From Bacteroidia bacterium (GTDB taxonomy: Bacteria; Bacteroidota; Bacteroidia; NS11-12g; UBA955): a stretch of 64,000 nucleotides of DNA. Each line of letters starts with the position of its first letter. Position 1 is the stretch's first letter. The DNA lies in contig JAOASJ010000025.1 in assembly GCA_030158725.1 (NCBI GenBank), forward strand, positions 1 through 64,000, written 5' to 3'. Of the stretch, positions 8,209 to 17,154 are shown piece by piece. A model generated the notes under the pieces. The model was not told where the DNA came from. It did no database searches and saw only the letters and a program-made list of their open reading frames with translations. Made by a program: the position numbers and the translations under genes.

Positions 8209-9480
8209 TTATTTCCTTTCTTTTTTGATTTTATCGATAAGGTCTGCAAAGAACGATTGTTTTGATGGATTTTGCAAACTTAATTTTTCGTAGGCTTTAA
8301 TGGCAAAGTCAAAATTTCCTTGCTGGTAATAGATTTCTGCCAATGTCTCTGAAACAAACTCTAAATCAAGCACTTCACTTCTTTTAGCCATATTTTCAGG
8401 ACTGAAAAATTCCTTCTTAGGCCTACTAATTTGAGGATTTATTGAAATGAACTTCTCTATAATATCCAAAGATTTTGTTACCTTTTCATTGGACTCAATG
8501 GCAATATCTTCTTCAAGCTCTTCTATAACTTCGGTAGTTTCAGCGGCATGTTTTGGGTTTTTTAGCCAAGAGAAAAAGTCTTTAGATGAATCCGTTTCAG
8601 GCAATGCTTGCTCTTCAGTTTGAGGAACAAATGTCTCAATGCTGTATACAGGATATTTTCTCAAATCAAGTTCTGAAATTTTATTCGATACTTCATGAAC
8701 TTCTTTCTCTATTTCCCTGTTTTCAGAGATCACTTCTGTTGCCTCGTCATTAATAAGTTCAACTTCAGCAATTTCCTCTTCAACTTCCTCTTCAGTGATT
8801 AATTCTATTTCTTGCTCTTGTTCTTGCTCTTGTTCTTGTTCTTGCTCTTGCTCTTGCTCTTGCCCTTGCTCTTCCTTAGCTATTTCTACTTCAGTCTCAA
8901 CTGTTGCAATTTGGCTTACTTCTGCTTCTTCATTTTGAACAAATGACTTGGTAAATGAAAACTCAGTTGCTATTTCTTCACCAATGATATCTTGCTCCTC
9001 AGGTGTATTTACAGTTTCATGAAGTTTGAATGTACCCTCAAATTCAAACGGTGTTTCAACCGCTTCATCTGAGCCTAATTCTAGTTCTTCTGACTCAATT
9101 TCTTCAGATTGAACTGATATTTCATCATCTGTCAAGAAAGCATCTAAACCAAGTTTTACTTCTTCAGTGTTTTTCTCCTCAGATACTGCAACTACAGGGG
9201 TTTCAGTTTCTTGGATAATTTCAGATTTTTCCTCCTTTACTTCAGGTATTTCTGAATGAATGAACTCATAAAGTATTTTTCTATCACGAACCCTTATAGC
9301 CGCTTGTCTAAGCATATCCTCAAACCTATAGTGGTTTGTTTGATAATAATATCTGGCTAAAATCTCGAATGGTTTAGAAAAATATGGATAATCTTTGGCC
9401 AATTGCCTTAAATCATCAACATCACTATTGTTTATAGTGACAGGGTTTCTGTATATTTCATTTAACCTTTCTTGATTCAT
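8209..9480 (-). CDS. TPR-containing protein with a Gln-Glu repeat
   Basis: A 423-residue cytoplasmic protein without signal peptide or membrane helix. The N-terminal ~75 residues are helical (LRQLAKDYPYFSKPFEILARYY). The middle ~250 residues are extremely acidic (Glu/Val-rich) and include an uninterrupted Gln-Glu dipeptide run coded by hexamer repeats. The C-terminal ~55 residues look like a TPR unit (LAEIYYQQGNFDFAIKAYEKLSLQNPS). The architecture suggests two structured ends joined by a disordered acidic linker, perhaps a scaffold. It is coupled between lptE and secG (gaps of 4 and 2 bases). Function is unknown. Confidence 0.75.
   Translation of the reverse strand: MNQERLNEIYRNPVTINNSDVDDLRQLAKDYPYFSKPFEILARYYYQTNHYRFEDMLRQAAIRVRDRKILYEFIHSEIPEVKEEKSEIIQETETPVVAVSEEKNTEEVKLGLDAFLTDDEISVQSEEIESEELELGSDEAVETPFEFEGTFKLHETVNTPEEQDIIGEEIATEFSFTKSFVQNEEAEVSQIATVETEVEIAKEEQGQEQEQEQEQEQEQEQEQEIELITEEEVEEEIAEVELINDEATEVISENREIEKEVHEVSNKISELDLRKYPVYSIETFVPQTEEQALPETDSSKDFFSWLKNPKHAAETTEVIEELEEDIAIESNEKVTKSLDIIEKFISINPQISRPKKEFFSPENMAKRSEVLDLEFVSETLAEIYYQQGNFDFAIKAYEKLSLQNPSKQSFFADLIDKIKKERK
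8811..8870 (-). repeat. hexamer microsatellite, ten CTTGYY units
   Basis: Ten tandem six-base units (CTTGCT with T/C variants, read on the + strand) code for alternating Gln and Glu in the TPR protein. Because the unit is two codons, gain or loss changes length without changing frame. Confidence 0.85.
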
Positions 9481-9484
9481 TTAA

Positions 9485-9994
9485 TTACCACTTTAATGCC
9501 ACTTTGTTAAATATCTCTTGTATAATTTGAGTGCTAACATCCTCAGAAAGTCGTCCTTCAATTGATTGAAATGTCTCACTTGCATCAAACTCCTGAAATT
9601 TACTAATAGATTCAGTAAAATTCATGTCTTTATGTTTTGGGCATTCAAATATAACTTTAACGGTCATAGTAAACCTATTCTTCAAGGAACCTGTATTGCT
9701 GCTGCTTGCCACTGATTCTGTTTTATATTCAGTAATAAATCCTGAAATTTTAAAATCGCCTTCAGGGCTAACAATCGCTAAAGAGGTTTCTCTAATAAAT
9801 TTATCCTTTAGTTGTTCTGTGAACTTTTGGCTCAAACTGGGGTTGACGTAAGACGCTTGATTTGCGAAATATTGAATACTAATATTCTGAACATCTGCCG
9901 GAATATTAATGCCTGAAAGGCTGTAACTACATGACTTACATCCGCTAATTACAAGCAAAGAGCACAACAACCATATAGATAATTTAAAGTTCAC
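9485..9994 (-). CDS. lptE: LptE-family LPS-assembly lipoprotein
   Basis: A 169-residue outer-membrane lipoprotein: the signal sequence ends in lipobox ISGC (Cys 19), followed by a beta-rich domain starting YSLSGINIPADVQNISIQYF, characteristic of the Bacteroidota LptE family. LptE plugs and assists the LptD barrel in inserting LPS at the cell surface. Further family features are LSQKFTEQLKDKFIRETSL and a C-terminal helix that ends TQIIQEIFNKVALKW. It sits in the miaB operon, two bases after the sigma-54 activator gene and four bases before the TPR gene. Confidence 0.87.
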   Translation of the reverse strand: MNFKLSIWLLCSLLVISGCKSCSYSLSGINIPADVQNISIQYFANQASYVNPSLSQKFTEQLKDKFIRETSLAIVSPEGDFKISGFITEYKTESVASSSNTGSLKNRFTMTVKVIFECPKHKDMNFTESISKFQEFDASETFQSIEGRLSEDVSTQIIQEIFNKVALKW

Positions 9995-9996
9995 TG

Positions 9997-11268
9997 TTAA
10001 ATAGATTCTAAGTTATATTGTTTAATTTTTCTATACAAAGTTCTCTCAGAGATTCCAAGTTCCTTTGCTGCTTTATTGCGTTTCCCTTTATTTCTTTGCA
10101 ATGCTCTTTTAATCATATCCAATTCTTGATCAGCAATAGTTAAGCTCTCTTGTTCATGGTCATCAAATGGCTGAACATCTATTACATTGCTGCGAATTAT
10201 TGGAGGAACGTTGTTATTACCGGTGTTACTAGGAATAATTACTGGCTTATCATAGGTTTCACCATAATAATTATCATTGTACAAAACATGCTTAATATCT
10301 TCTTGATTGTTTTGGATAAACTCATCGCGGTTTGTACTGTTTTCAACCAATCCAACCACTATACGTTTCAAATCACTGACATCTTTTTTCATGTCAATTA
10401 AAAACTTATAAAAAATATCTCTTTCACTCATGCCTTGCGATGACATGCCATCGGAAGATCCAAATGCTAAAGGTAAATTTTTATCTGATTGAGGTAGATA
10501 AAGATTTAATATTTCGGCAGTAATAGGACTGTTGTCTGCTTCCAATACACAGATTTGTTCAGTTATATTTTTTAACTGTCTGATATTACCCGGCCAATCA
10601 TAACTAGAAAGCAAATTCTGAGCATCTGCATCTAGCTGTACCAGTGGTGCATGGTTCTTTTCTGAAAAACTAGTAGCAAATTTTCTAAACAACAATGCAA
10701 TATCAGGCTTACGCTCACTTAATCTAGGAACTCTAATTGGCACTGTAGCCAAACGGTAATATAAATCTTCTCTAAATTTTCCTTGAGTTGCACGTTCCAA
10801 TAAATCCCTATTTGTTGCGGCTACAACCCTAACATTGGTTTTTAAAACTTTAGAAGAACCAACTTTTATAAACTCTCCATTTTCTAATATTCTCAATAAA
10901 CGGGCTTGCGTACCAAGTGGCAATTCTCCTACCTCATCTAAAAAGATTGTACCTCCACTAACCGATTCAAAATATCCTTTTCTAGCATCTGTTGCGCCAG
11001 TGAATGAACCTTTTTCATGTCCAAACAATTCAGAGTCTATAGTTCCTTCTGGTATAGCACCGCAATTGACTGCAATAAAATTACCATGTTTTCTTGAACT
11101 TAAAGCATGAATAATTTTTGAAAATGATTCTTTACCAACTCCACTTTCTCCGGTTATCAAAACACTCATATCCGTTGGAGCGACTTTCACAGCTGTCTCC
11201 AAGGCATGATTTAAAGCAGGTGAATTACCTACTATCTCAAATCTATTTTTAATTGCTTGAAGTTCCAT
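9997..11268 (-). CDS. sigma-54-dependent transcriptional activator lacking a sensor domain
   Basis: A 423-residue enhancer-binding protein that would remodel sigma-54 RNA polymerase. The AAA+ domain starts almost at the N-terminus: Walker A GESGVGKES, the sigma-54 contact loop as GSFTGA (usual form GAFTGA), Walker B region GGTIFLDEVGELPL, sensor and Arg-finger region WPGNIRQLKN. A ~120-residue linker follows, then a Fis-type helix-turn-helix (RNKAAKELGISERTLYRKIKQ) at the extreme C-terminus. There is no receiver, PAS or GAF domain, so regulation must act through expression level, a partner or the linker. It overlaps the miaB stop by one base (TAATG). Confidence 0.9.
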   Translation of the reverse strand: MELQAIKNRFEIVGNSPALNHALETAVKVAPTDMSVLITGESGVGKESFSKIIHALSSRKHGNFIAVNCGAIPEGTIDSELFGHEKGSFTGATDARKGYFESVSGGTIFLDEVGELPLGTQARLLRILENGEFIKVGSSKVLKTNVRVVAATNRDLLERATQGKFREDLYYRLATVPIRVPRLSERKPDIALLFRKFATSFSEKNHAPLVQLDADAQNLLSSYDWPGNIRQLKNITEQICVLEADNSPITAEILNLYLPQSDKNLPLAFGSSDGMSSQGMSERDIFYKFLIDMKKDVSDLKRIVVGLVENSTNRDEFIQNNQEDIKHVLYNDNYYGETYDKPVIIPSNTGNNNVPPIIRSNVIDVQPFDDHEQESLTIADQELDMIKRALQRNKGKRNKAAKELGISERTLYRKIKQYNLESI

Positions 11269-12683
11269 TAGTTTATAGCTTTTCCTATTAATGTTGTGCT
11301 TGTTACTCTTTCAATTATAACATCTACGTAATCTCCAATTTGATAATGCTCTTTTGGAAAAACAACCTTGATGTTTTGATCATTCCTGCCCGACAAATCT
11401 TCTTTGCTTTTCTTAGAAAAGGAATCAACCAACACCCTTACTTCCTTGCCAATAAATGTTTGATTGTTTTGCAATGATAATTGATTTTGCAAAGTAATAA
11501 TCTCTGTTAATCTGCGCGATTTGACTTCTTCAGGAACATCATCTGTCATTTTCTTTTGAGCCAAAGTACCAGGTCTCTCGCTATATTTATACATATAACT
11601 AAAACCAAATCTTGATAGGGCCATTAAACTCAATGTATCTTGATGTTCTTCTTCAGTTTCAGTACAAAAACCTGCAATTATATCACAACTAATCCCACAT
11701 TCTGGAATAATTTCTCTGATTGTATTAACCCTTTCCAAATACCATTCTCTTGTATAGGTTCTATTCATTGCCTCTAACACTCTTGTGTTTCCACTTTGTG
11801 CTGGCAAATGTATATACTTGCAAATATTATCGTATTTCTTAATGGTATAAATAACTTCGTTGCTAATATCCTTTGGATGAGAGGTGCTAAATCTCACACG
11901 CATATTTGGATCAACCAAGGCCACCATTTCCAACAACGCGGCAAAATTTATTGCATTATTCTTTTGTTCTTCGCTGGCACTTTTAAATTCTACTTTCGGA
12001 CCTCCACCAAACCACAAATAGCTGTCAACATTTTGACCCAACAATGTAATTTCTTTATATCCCGCAGCACTTAAATCTCTAACTTCTTGAACAATGCTTT
12101 CAGGATTTCTGCTTCTCTCTCTACCTCTAGTAAATGGAACCACACAGAAGGTGCACATATTATCACAACCCCTCATAATTGAAACAAAAGCTGAAACTCC
12201 ATTTGTATTCAAACGCATAGGAGAAATCTCCGCGTATGTCTCTTCCCTACTCAATAAAACGTTTATAGCTTTATTGCCATCTTCAACTTCTGCTACCAGT
12301 TTAGGCAAATCGCGATAAGAATCAGGACCAGCTACAACGTCAACCAATTTCTCTTCTTCCAATAATTTAGTTTTCAGTCTTTCAGCCATACAGCCTAATA
12401 CACCTATTATTAAATCTTGGTTCTTTCGCTTATTATTTCTTAATGCTTTTAATCGATCCCTTATTGTTTTCTCAGCATTATCTCGAATAGCACAAGTATT
12501 TAAGAAAATAACATTGGCTGCAAATTCATCATTGGTATGCGTATATCCATGCTCAGTTAAAATTGAGCCTATTATTTCACTGTCGCTAAAATTCATTGCA
12601 CAACCATAACTCTCAATATAAAATTGCTTTTTGAGTTCAGTTGTATTGCTTGATATTCCTTCTAAAACTTGAATTTCCTGCAT
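11268..12683 (-). CDS. miaB: tRNA-2-methylthio-N6-dimethylallyladenosine synthase
   Basis: A 471-residue cytoplasmic radical-SAM methylthiotransferase that converts i6A37 to ms2i6A37 in tRNAs. The N-terminal domain carries the three auxiliary-cluster cysteines in YGCAMN, NTCAIR and LGCMAE. The radical-SAM motif is GCDNMCTFC followed by [12 protein letters not shown]-terminal TRAM domain covers about residues 405-470. Full length. It is the promoter-proximal gene of the five-gene operon; its -7 box ends within eight bases of the ATG. Confidence 0.96.
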   Translation of the reverse strand: MQEIQVLEGISSNTTELKKQFYIESYGCAMNFSDSEIIGSILTEHGYTHTNDEFAANVIFLNTCAIRDNAEKTIRDRLKALRNNKRKNQDLIIGVLGCMAERLKTKLLEEEKLVDVVAGPDSYRDLPKLVAEVEDGNKAINVLLSREETYAEISPMRLNTNGVSAFVSIMRGCDNMCTFCVVPFTRGRERSRNPESIVQEVRDLSAAGYKEITLLGQNVDSYLWFGGGPKVEFKSASEEQKNNAINFAALLEMVALVDPNMRVRFSTSHPKDISNEVIYTIKKYDNICKYIHLPAQSGNTRVLEAMNRTYTREWYLERVNTIREIIPECGISCDIIAGFCTETEEEHQDTLSLMALSRFGFSYMYKYSERPGTLAQKKMTDDVPEEVKSRRLTEIITLQNQLSLQNNQTFIGKEVRVLVDSFSKKSKEDLSGRNDQNIKVVFPKEHYQIGDYVDVIIERVTSTTLIGKAIN

Positions 12684-12690
12684 GGGAGGG

Positions 12691-12698
12691 CAAAGATA
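12691..12698 (-). promoter_or_regulatory. -7 box (TATCTTTG) for the miaB operon
   Basis: TAnnTTTG on the minus strand, seven bases upstream of the miaB ATG. It predicts a nearly leaderless mRNA for miaB, the activator, lptE, the TPR gene and secG. Confidence 0.6.
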
Positions 12699-12789
12699 AT
12701 ATTTACCTATGACATATTGGCAGAAAAATGATGGTTTTTTCGATTAAATCGATGTTTGAAAGCATCGATATCATTAATAAAATGGTGTA

Positions 12790-13203
12790 TTACTCCCATT
12801 GGTCGCGATCAGTCATGTCCTCAGGGGTTTCATGCTGATGACCTTCACAAGACAATTTTCCTTCAGCATTTTGCTGACCTAAAGTCCAATCGTCAGTTCT
12901 AGTGGTTTCGATATACAAATCACCTGATTTTCTGAATACTTGAACATGCAAACCAAAACTCTCATCAATAAGTTGTTCAAATGAATTTACAGTTGTCATG
13001 GCATCTATTTCAACTACACCTCCTTCTTTGTTCTTTAATAATGAACTTAAATTTTGTGCATTATCATACATACTAGCCTTGTTTGAACCACTTGATGCTG
13101 GGTGGGCACTTTCAAAAAATTCTATCTTAAGATATGGGAAATATCCATGAAACTGTTTCTTTAAATCTTGAACAGTCATGTTGGCTAAAATATTAATCTT
13201 CAT
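12790..13203 (-). CDS. conserved hypothetical protein
   Basis: A 137-residue soluble protein without signal peptide. It starts with a helix and strand (LKKQFHGYFPYLKIEFFE), then has a central segment (SFEQLIDESFGLHVQVFRKSG) and ends in a charged tail rich in Asp/Glu with two His (EGHQHETPEDMTD). I recall similar unnamed proteins across Bacteroidota, especially the FGLxVQVFRKSG...W motif, but no function. It has its own -7 box four bases before the ATG. It lies on the same strand as the glycan operon and between it and miaB, but is not coupled to either. Confidence 0.65.
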   Translation of the reverse strand: MKINILANMTVQDLKKQFHGYFPYLKIEFFESAHPASSGSNKASMYDNAQNLSSLLKNKEGGVVEIDAMTTVNSFEQLIDESFGLHVQVFRKSGDLYIETTRTDDWTLGQQNAEGKLSCEGHQHETPEDMTDRDQWE

Positions 13204-13207
13204 ACCA

Positions 13208-13215
13208 CAAAATTA
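13208..13215 (-). promoter_or_regulatory. -7 box (TAATTTTG) for the conserved hypothetical gene
   Basis: Minus-strand TAnnTTTG ending four bases before the ATG at 13203; predicts a leaderless mRNA. Confidence 0.55.
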
Positions 13216-13261
13216 GGTCCTAGTCTTGTGGCTTAAAGTGAGCAAAATCAGTATTTAAAAA

Positions 13262-15301
13262 TTACCTGATATTTAAACTGTATATCACACAACCTTTAAT
13301 AACATCGCCATTCCCTTCTTCACCGTTGAAAGCAAATTGAATTTTATTCTCACCTTCTTTAAATAAATTCGAGCTCACTTGAACTGTATTTATTCCAATT
13401 GAAGACGATTTGCCATTAGGTTTAATAGCAACTTGCTGATCATTGATTAATATAAAGGCTTCTACATCGCTATCGATACCTTCGGTAGTTAATAACAGGT
13501 TAACCATTGGTGGCAATGCTGCTTTATTAATATTTATACTCATTGGTAAAGACCCCATTTGGTTAGGGTTTTTTCCAAGTTCAACTACGAAACTGCTCTC
13601 GTATGACTTAGGTTTAGACTTATCCCAACTAAACACTTTAACAGCTCCATCTTCACAAGCTGAGAAGTGAAATTCAAAGTTCTGCTCAACAAACTGTTTT
13701 GCTCTTGGATCAGTTAATGCATTGTCAAAATAATAGTCTGCCAACAACCATCCTCTCTTGTTTTCATTATATGTTCTTACCAATTGCTCGTAGGTATTGG
13801 CGCTCAACTTTCTTTGGTCAGGTAAATTGCTCACATAGTCTTTGGTTTTTGCATCAAAGTGCATTTGTCTAAACCAAACAACCGAATCTAAACCTAAATA
13901 AAACCTTGGTGCAAATTGAACAGTTGCCATTATTACATCACCTTTTTGCATCCTGTCCTTAATAAACAAACAAGGCTGTTTCCAATTTACATAATGTATT
14001 TCTGAAATGCTTTTATCGACTATATTACCGTGGGTTTGAGTTTTAAGCATCTCACCTATTTCCTTCTTTTTACTCACTCCTACAATTAACACTATAAATG
14101 CAAGCGTGCACATTGATAAGTATGATTTTGAATTTTCATTAAAAGTATTACTTAAATACTTCATCAAACTAAATGCTATGTAATACAAGCTATAAGAAGC
14201 ACTTATTAAGAAAATAGGATAAATATACGTTAGATATTTTGCGTGTACTGGTTCCCTAAATACAAATGCCATCAATAAAAATGGAACCACGAAACTTGAA
14301 ATCAATAAATAAGCTAACTTTCTATTCTTAAGAAAAGCAAATATAAAACCGAACCAACCTAAATATTTAAGACCTTTAAAATCATTGTTGATGACGCCGG
14401 TATATACATCGAATGACTTATAAAATTTATCACCATCAACTGCAGCTATTGCCGCTTTTAAGTCTGGTAAAATCAATGTTGCCATATTACCCGGCAAGAA
14501 AATCTCTATGATAGGCCTCATCATCTTATTGCCTATAGGCGTTAACATGAATACTACTGCCACTACATTCAAATAAAACAACAAATTATATGCGTTGAAT
14601 TTTAATGGATTCGATTTCTTTGTTATCCAAGATTCAATAGCTACAAAGCTTCCATAAAATCCAGCACTAAAAATAAATAGAAAACAAATCAATTGACTCA
14701 ACATTGACAACAACAAGGCAATTAAAGTGAGCCATAAAAACTTAGGATTGATTCCGAATCTTGACCAAGCATTTTCTTGTTTAGATTTGACTTCCAACAT
14801 CATCCAAAAACTTAAAATTAATGGCACATAAAATGTCGAAACCATGCCATACGGACGGTCTACCCTACTCCAAAAAATTAAGTAAAGCGAAAAACAAACA
14901 AATATTGCGGCCATTAAGCCAACTTTGTAATTGGCTATTTGTTTACCTAAAACATAAGTAGCTGGAACCAAAGCGGCACCAAGTAAAGCTACAGGGAAAC
15001 GCATCGAAAACTCATTGTGGCCAAGCACGTAGGCAAATAAGGTATTCAACCAAGTTAATAAAATACCATTGTTTTCTCCATGTTTAAATTGCCCTTTTAT
15101 TGCAGCCAAAGCGTGCATATATTCATCTACCCATAAGGATAGAAATCCAAGTCTATACAAACGTAAAACCAATGCAATAACTGCAAATAATATTGCAATC
15201 TTTAGTGCATTCTTTTCAATAAATCCAGGGGTTAAAACTGTATTTTTATTCTGAATACTTGCCTTTGGATTGTTTATCTTATTGGTGTTTGCTTTTGCCA
15301 T
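13262..15301 (-). CDS. GT39-type membrane glycosyltransferase
   Basis: A 679-residue inner-membrane protein with about ten to twelve helices. It resembles the ArnT/PMT (GT39) polyprenyl-phosphate-sugar transferases: the conserved acidic residues follow the first helix in the periplasmic loop (LSLWVDEYMHAL), then MRFPVALLGAALVPATYVLGK and SRVDRPYGM. The C-terminal ~250 residues form a soluble periplasmic domain. It likely moves a sugar from a lipid carrier to a surface acceptor. The adjacent GT2 gene, three bases upstream, looks like the enzyme that charges such a carrier, so the two probably act in sequence. Acceptor and sugar are unknown. Confidence 0.8.
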   Translation of the reverse strand: MAKANTNKINNPKASIQNKNTVLTPGFIEKNALKIAILFAVIALVLRLYRLGFLSLWVDEYMHALAAIKGQFKHGENNGILLTWLNTLFAYVLGHNEFSMRFPVALLGAALVPATYVLGKQIANYKVGLMAAIFVCFSLYLIFWSRVDRPYGMVSTFYVPLILSFWMMLEVKSKQENAWSRFGINPKFLWLTLIALLLSMLSQLICFLFIFSAGFYGSFVAIESWITKKSNPLKFNAYNLLFYLNVVAVVFMLTPIGNKMMRPIIEIFLPGNMATLILPDLKAAIAAVDGDKFYKSFDVYTGVINNDFKGLKYLGWFGFIFAFLKNRKLAYLLISSFVVPFLLMAFVFREPVHAKYLTYIYPIFLISASYSLYYIAFSLMKYLSNTFNENSKSYLSMCTLAFIVLIVGVSKKKEIGEMLKTQTHGNIVDKSISEIHYVNWKQPCLFIKDRMQKGDVIMATVQFAPRFYLGLDSVVWFRQMHFDAKTKDYVSNLPDQRKLSANTYEQLVRTYNENKRGWLLADYYFDNALTDPRAKQFVEQNFEFHFSACEDGAVKVFSWDKSKPKSYESSFVVELGKNPNQMGSLPMSININKAALPPMVNLLLTTEGIDSDVEAFILINDQQVAIKPNGKSSSIGINTVQVSSNLFKEGENKIQFAFNGEEGNGDVIKGCVIYSLNIR

Positions 15302-15304
15302 TGC

Positions 15305-16063
15305 TTATTTAACAAAGAATCGTTTTACAATTAATATTAATGTGTTTTTAATGGTACGACTAACATTCATTTTACTCATGCCGCCCTTTTGATCGTATCT
15401 TAAAATTAAAGGTGTTTCACCAAATAATAGTTTTCTTCTACGCAACTTTAATAATATATCAACCAAACATTGGAAACCATCTTGGTCTACAAATCGGTCG
15501 CCATATTCAGCCATTGCATTTTTAAGTACATCAGCTCTTATTGCTCTATAACCACAAGTGTAGTCTCTTACACCTTTGATAGGATATGTTAATCTAAAAA
15601 TAATTGATGCTGTATAGCTCAGTAATTGTCTATACCATACCAAGCCTATAACTCTTGCGCCAGGCTGAAAGCGTGAGGCAATAACAACATCATGACCTTC
15701 AATAATCATTCTAATTAAACGCAAGATTAAACCAGGATTATGGGTAGCATCTGCATCCATGGTGATTATAATATCATTCTTACTAGAATATTGTACAGCG
15801 CGATATAAACCATCCCTTATCGTTGCACCAAGACCTAAATTTACTTCGTGAACCAACACCTCAATCGGCATTGTCTTGGCCATTTCCTCAACAATTGCTT
15901 GGGTATTATCTCTGCTTCCATCGTTAACAACAAAAACTTTATAGTTGATTTTGCTATCTTCTTCTAAAGCATATCGAATTTGGCTTAATAACTCACCAAT
16001 ATTTTCTTCTTCATTGTAGGCTGGCAAAACAACCAAAACCTCCCTCGATCTTTGCTCTTCCAT
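15305..16063 (-). CDS. GT2 glycosyltransferase, polyprenyl-phosphate sugar synthase type
   Basis: A 252-residue family 2 glycosyltransferase like DPM1. GT-A motifs are present: VVLPAYNEEENIG, VVNDGSRDNT, NLGLGATIRDGLY, the DxD-type TMDADATHNP, and YTCGYRAIR with a GDRFVDQDGFQ segment. No C-terminal membrane helices, so this is the short soluble type that acts at the inner membrane. It probably transfers a sugar from a nucleotide donor to polyprenyl phosphate for the downstream GT39 protein. A TTG at 16072 would add three residues and overlap the upstream gene; the ATG at 16063, one base past that gene's stop, is preferred. Confidence 0.87.
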   Translation of the reverse strand: MEEQRSREVLVVLPAYNEEENIGELLSQIRYALEEDSKINYKVFVVNDGSRDNTQAIVEEMAKTMPIEVLVHEVNLGLGATIRDGLYRAVQYSSKNDIIITMDADATHNPGLILRLIRMIIEGHDVVIASRFQPGARVIGLVWYRQLLSYTASIIFRLTYPIKGVRDYTCGYRAIRADVLKNAMAEYGDRFVDQDGFQCLVDILLKLRRRKLLFGETPLILRYDQKGGMSKMNVSRTIKNTLILIVKRFFVK

Positions 16064-16064
16064 T

Positions 16065-17060
16065 CTATTCAAAGTAATTTTTTAGTGATTTTACCTTATC
16101 GTAATTGTCTTTGTACCACTTAATCGTTTTCTCAAGCCCTTCTCTGATATTAACTTTTGGTGCATAGCCTAATTCACTTGCAGACCTAGAAAGATCACTT
16201 ACCCTATCTTTTACTTTATCCCAATTTCTTGCTGGCTTAAATACCAAATTAGATTGAGATTCGGCAACTTCCTTGATAATTTCAGCCATGTTCGCCACTT
16301 CTGTTTTACTACCAGTTCCTCCATTAAATATTTCACCATCTTTTGAAGGACTTAAAGCTGCACTTAACATTAAATCAATTAGGTCATCAACATATGTAAA
16401 GTCACGTGTTTCTTTACCTGTACCTGTGATAACCAAATCTTCTCCATTCAATGCTTTCTCAATAAAATTAGGAATTACATTTCTGTATTTACCTGCCAAT
16501 TCATATGGTCCATAGGTATTGAAAATTCTAATAGATACTGTAGGCACATGAAATAAATGCGCATAATACTGAGTGTATAACTCTGCAGTATATTTGTTGA
16601 TGCTATATGGTGTTTCAGATGGATAAATATAAACACCTTCATTCATATTTTCTGCAGTGCCATATACACAACTACTGCTCGCATAAACAAACTTCTTAAG
16701 GCTTTTGTGAAACTTTAAGATCTCTAATAAACTAACAGTTCCAACAATATTTGTCTGAATATCGCTAAAAGGATGGTCTACAGAATTCTGATTTGCAAAA
16801 TGCGCAGCCAAATGAAATACATAATCAAATTCATGCTGATTGATTACAAAATTTAACTTGTCCATCTTATCTATATCCATTCCTACAAAAGTAATTCTGT
16901 TGTCATCAGGCAGAAATACAGCCATTCCAGACGACTGATTATCCATGATTACAATTTTAGAAACTTCATTTTGCAATAATCTTCTCACAAGGTTATTTCC
17001 TATAAACCCTGCACCTCCGGTCACTAATATCCGGGCATTTCTGAATGCCGTATAATCCAT
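16065..17060 (-). CDS. NAD-dependent sugar-nucleotide epimerase/dehydratase
   Basis: A 331-residue extended short-chain dehydrogenase. It has the Rossmann motif GGAGFIGNNL, an Asp ending strand two (IVIMDNQSSG), VFHLAAHFANQ, the catalytic YxxxK as YSINKYTAE, SIRIFNTYGP and DFTYVDDLIDL. The family interconverts UDP- or GDP-sugars; the exact substrate cannot be assigned. The frame stays open upstream to 17216, but the alignment-typical start is the ATG at 17060 (MDYTAFRNARILVTGG). The longer version would also run through the divergent ctp promoter. First gene of the glycan operon. Confidence 0.87.
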   Translation of the reverse strand: MDYTAFRNARILVTGGAGFIGNNLVRRLLQNEVSKIVIMDNQSSGMAVFLPDDNRITFVGMDIDKMDKLNFVINQHEFDYVFHLAAHFANQNSVDHPFSDIQTNIVGTVSLLEILKFHKSLKKFVYASSSCVYGTAENMNEGVYIYPSETPYSINKYTAELYTQYYAHLFHVPTVSIRIFNTYGPYELAGKYRNVIPNFIEKALNGEDLVITGTGKETRDFTYVDDLIDLMLSAALSPSKDGEIFNGGTGSKTEVANMAEIIKEVAESQSNLVFKPARNWDKVKDRVSDLSRSASELGYAPKVNIREGLEKTIKWYKDNYDKVKSLKNYFE

Positions 17061-17141
17061 ACTTTTTAAAGTTCCGAAACTAAAATAAATAAATGGCTTA
17101 GACAAGCATATAATTTTTAAGTAAAATCTATCAAAATGAAC

Positions 17142-17149
17142 TATTTTTG
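17142..17149 (+). promoter_or_regulatory. -7 box (TATTTTTG) for the ctp protease gene
   Basis: TAnnTTTG match ending five bases before the ATG at 17155; near-leaderless transcript predicted. It lies inside the over-long upstream extension of the divergent epimerase frame, another reason to reject that extension. Confidence 0.6.
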
Positions 17150-17154
17150 TTTTT

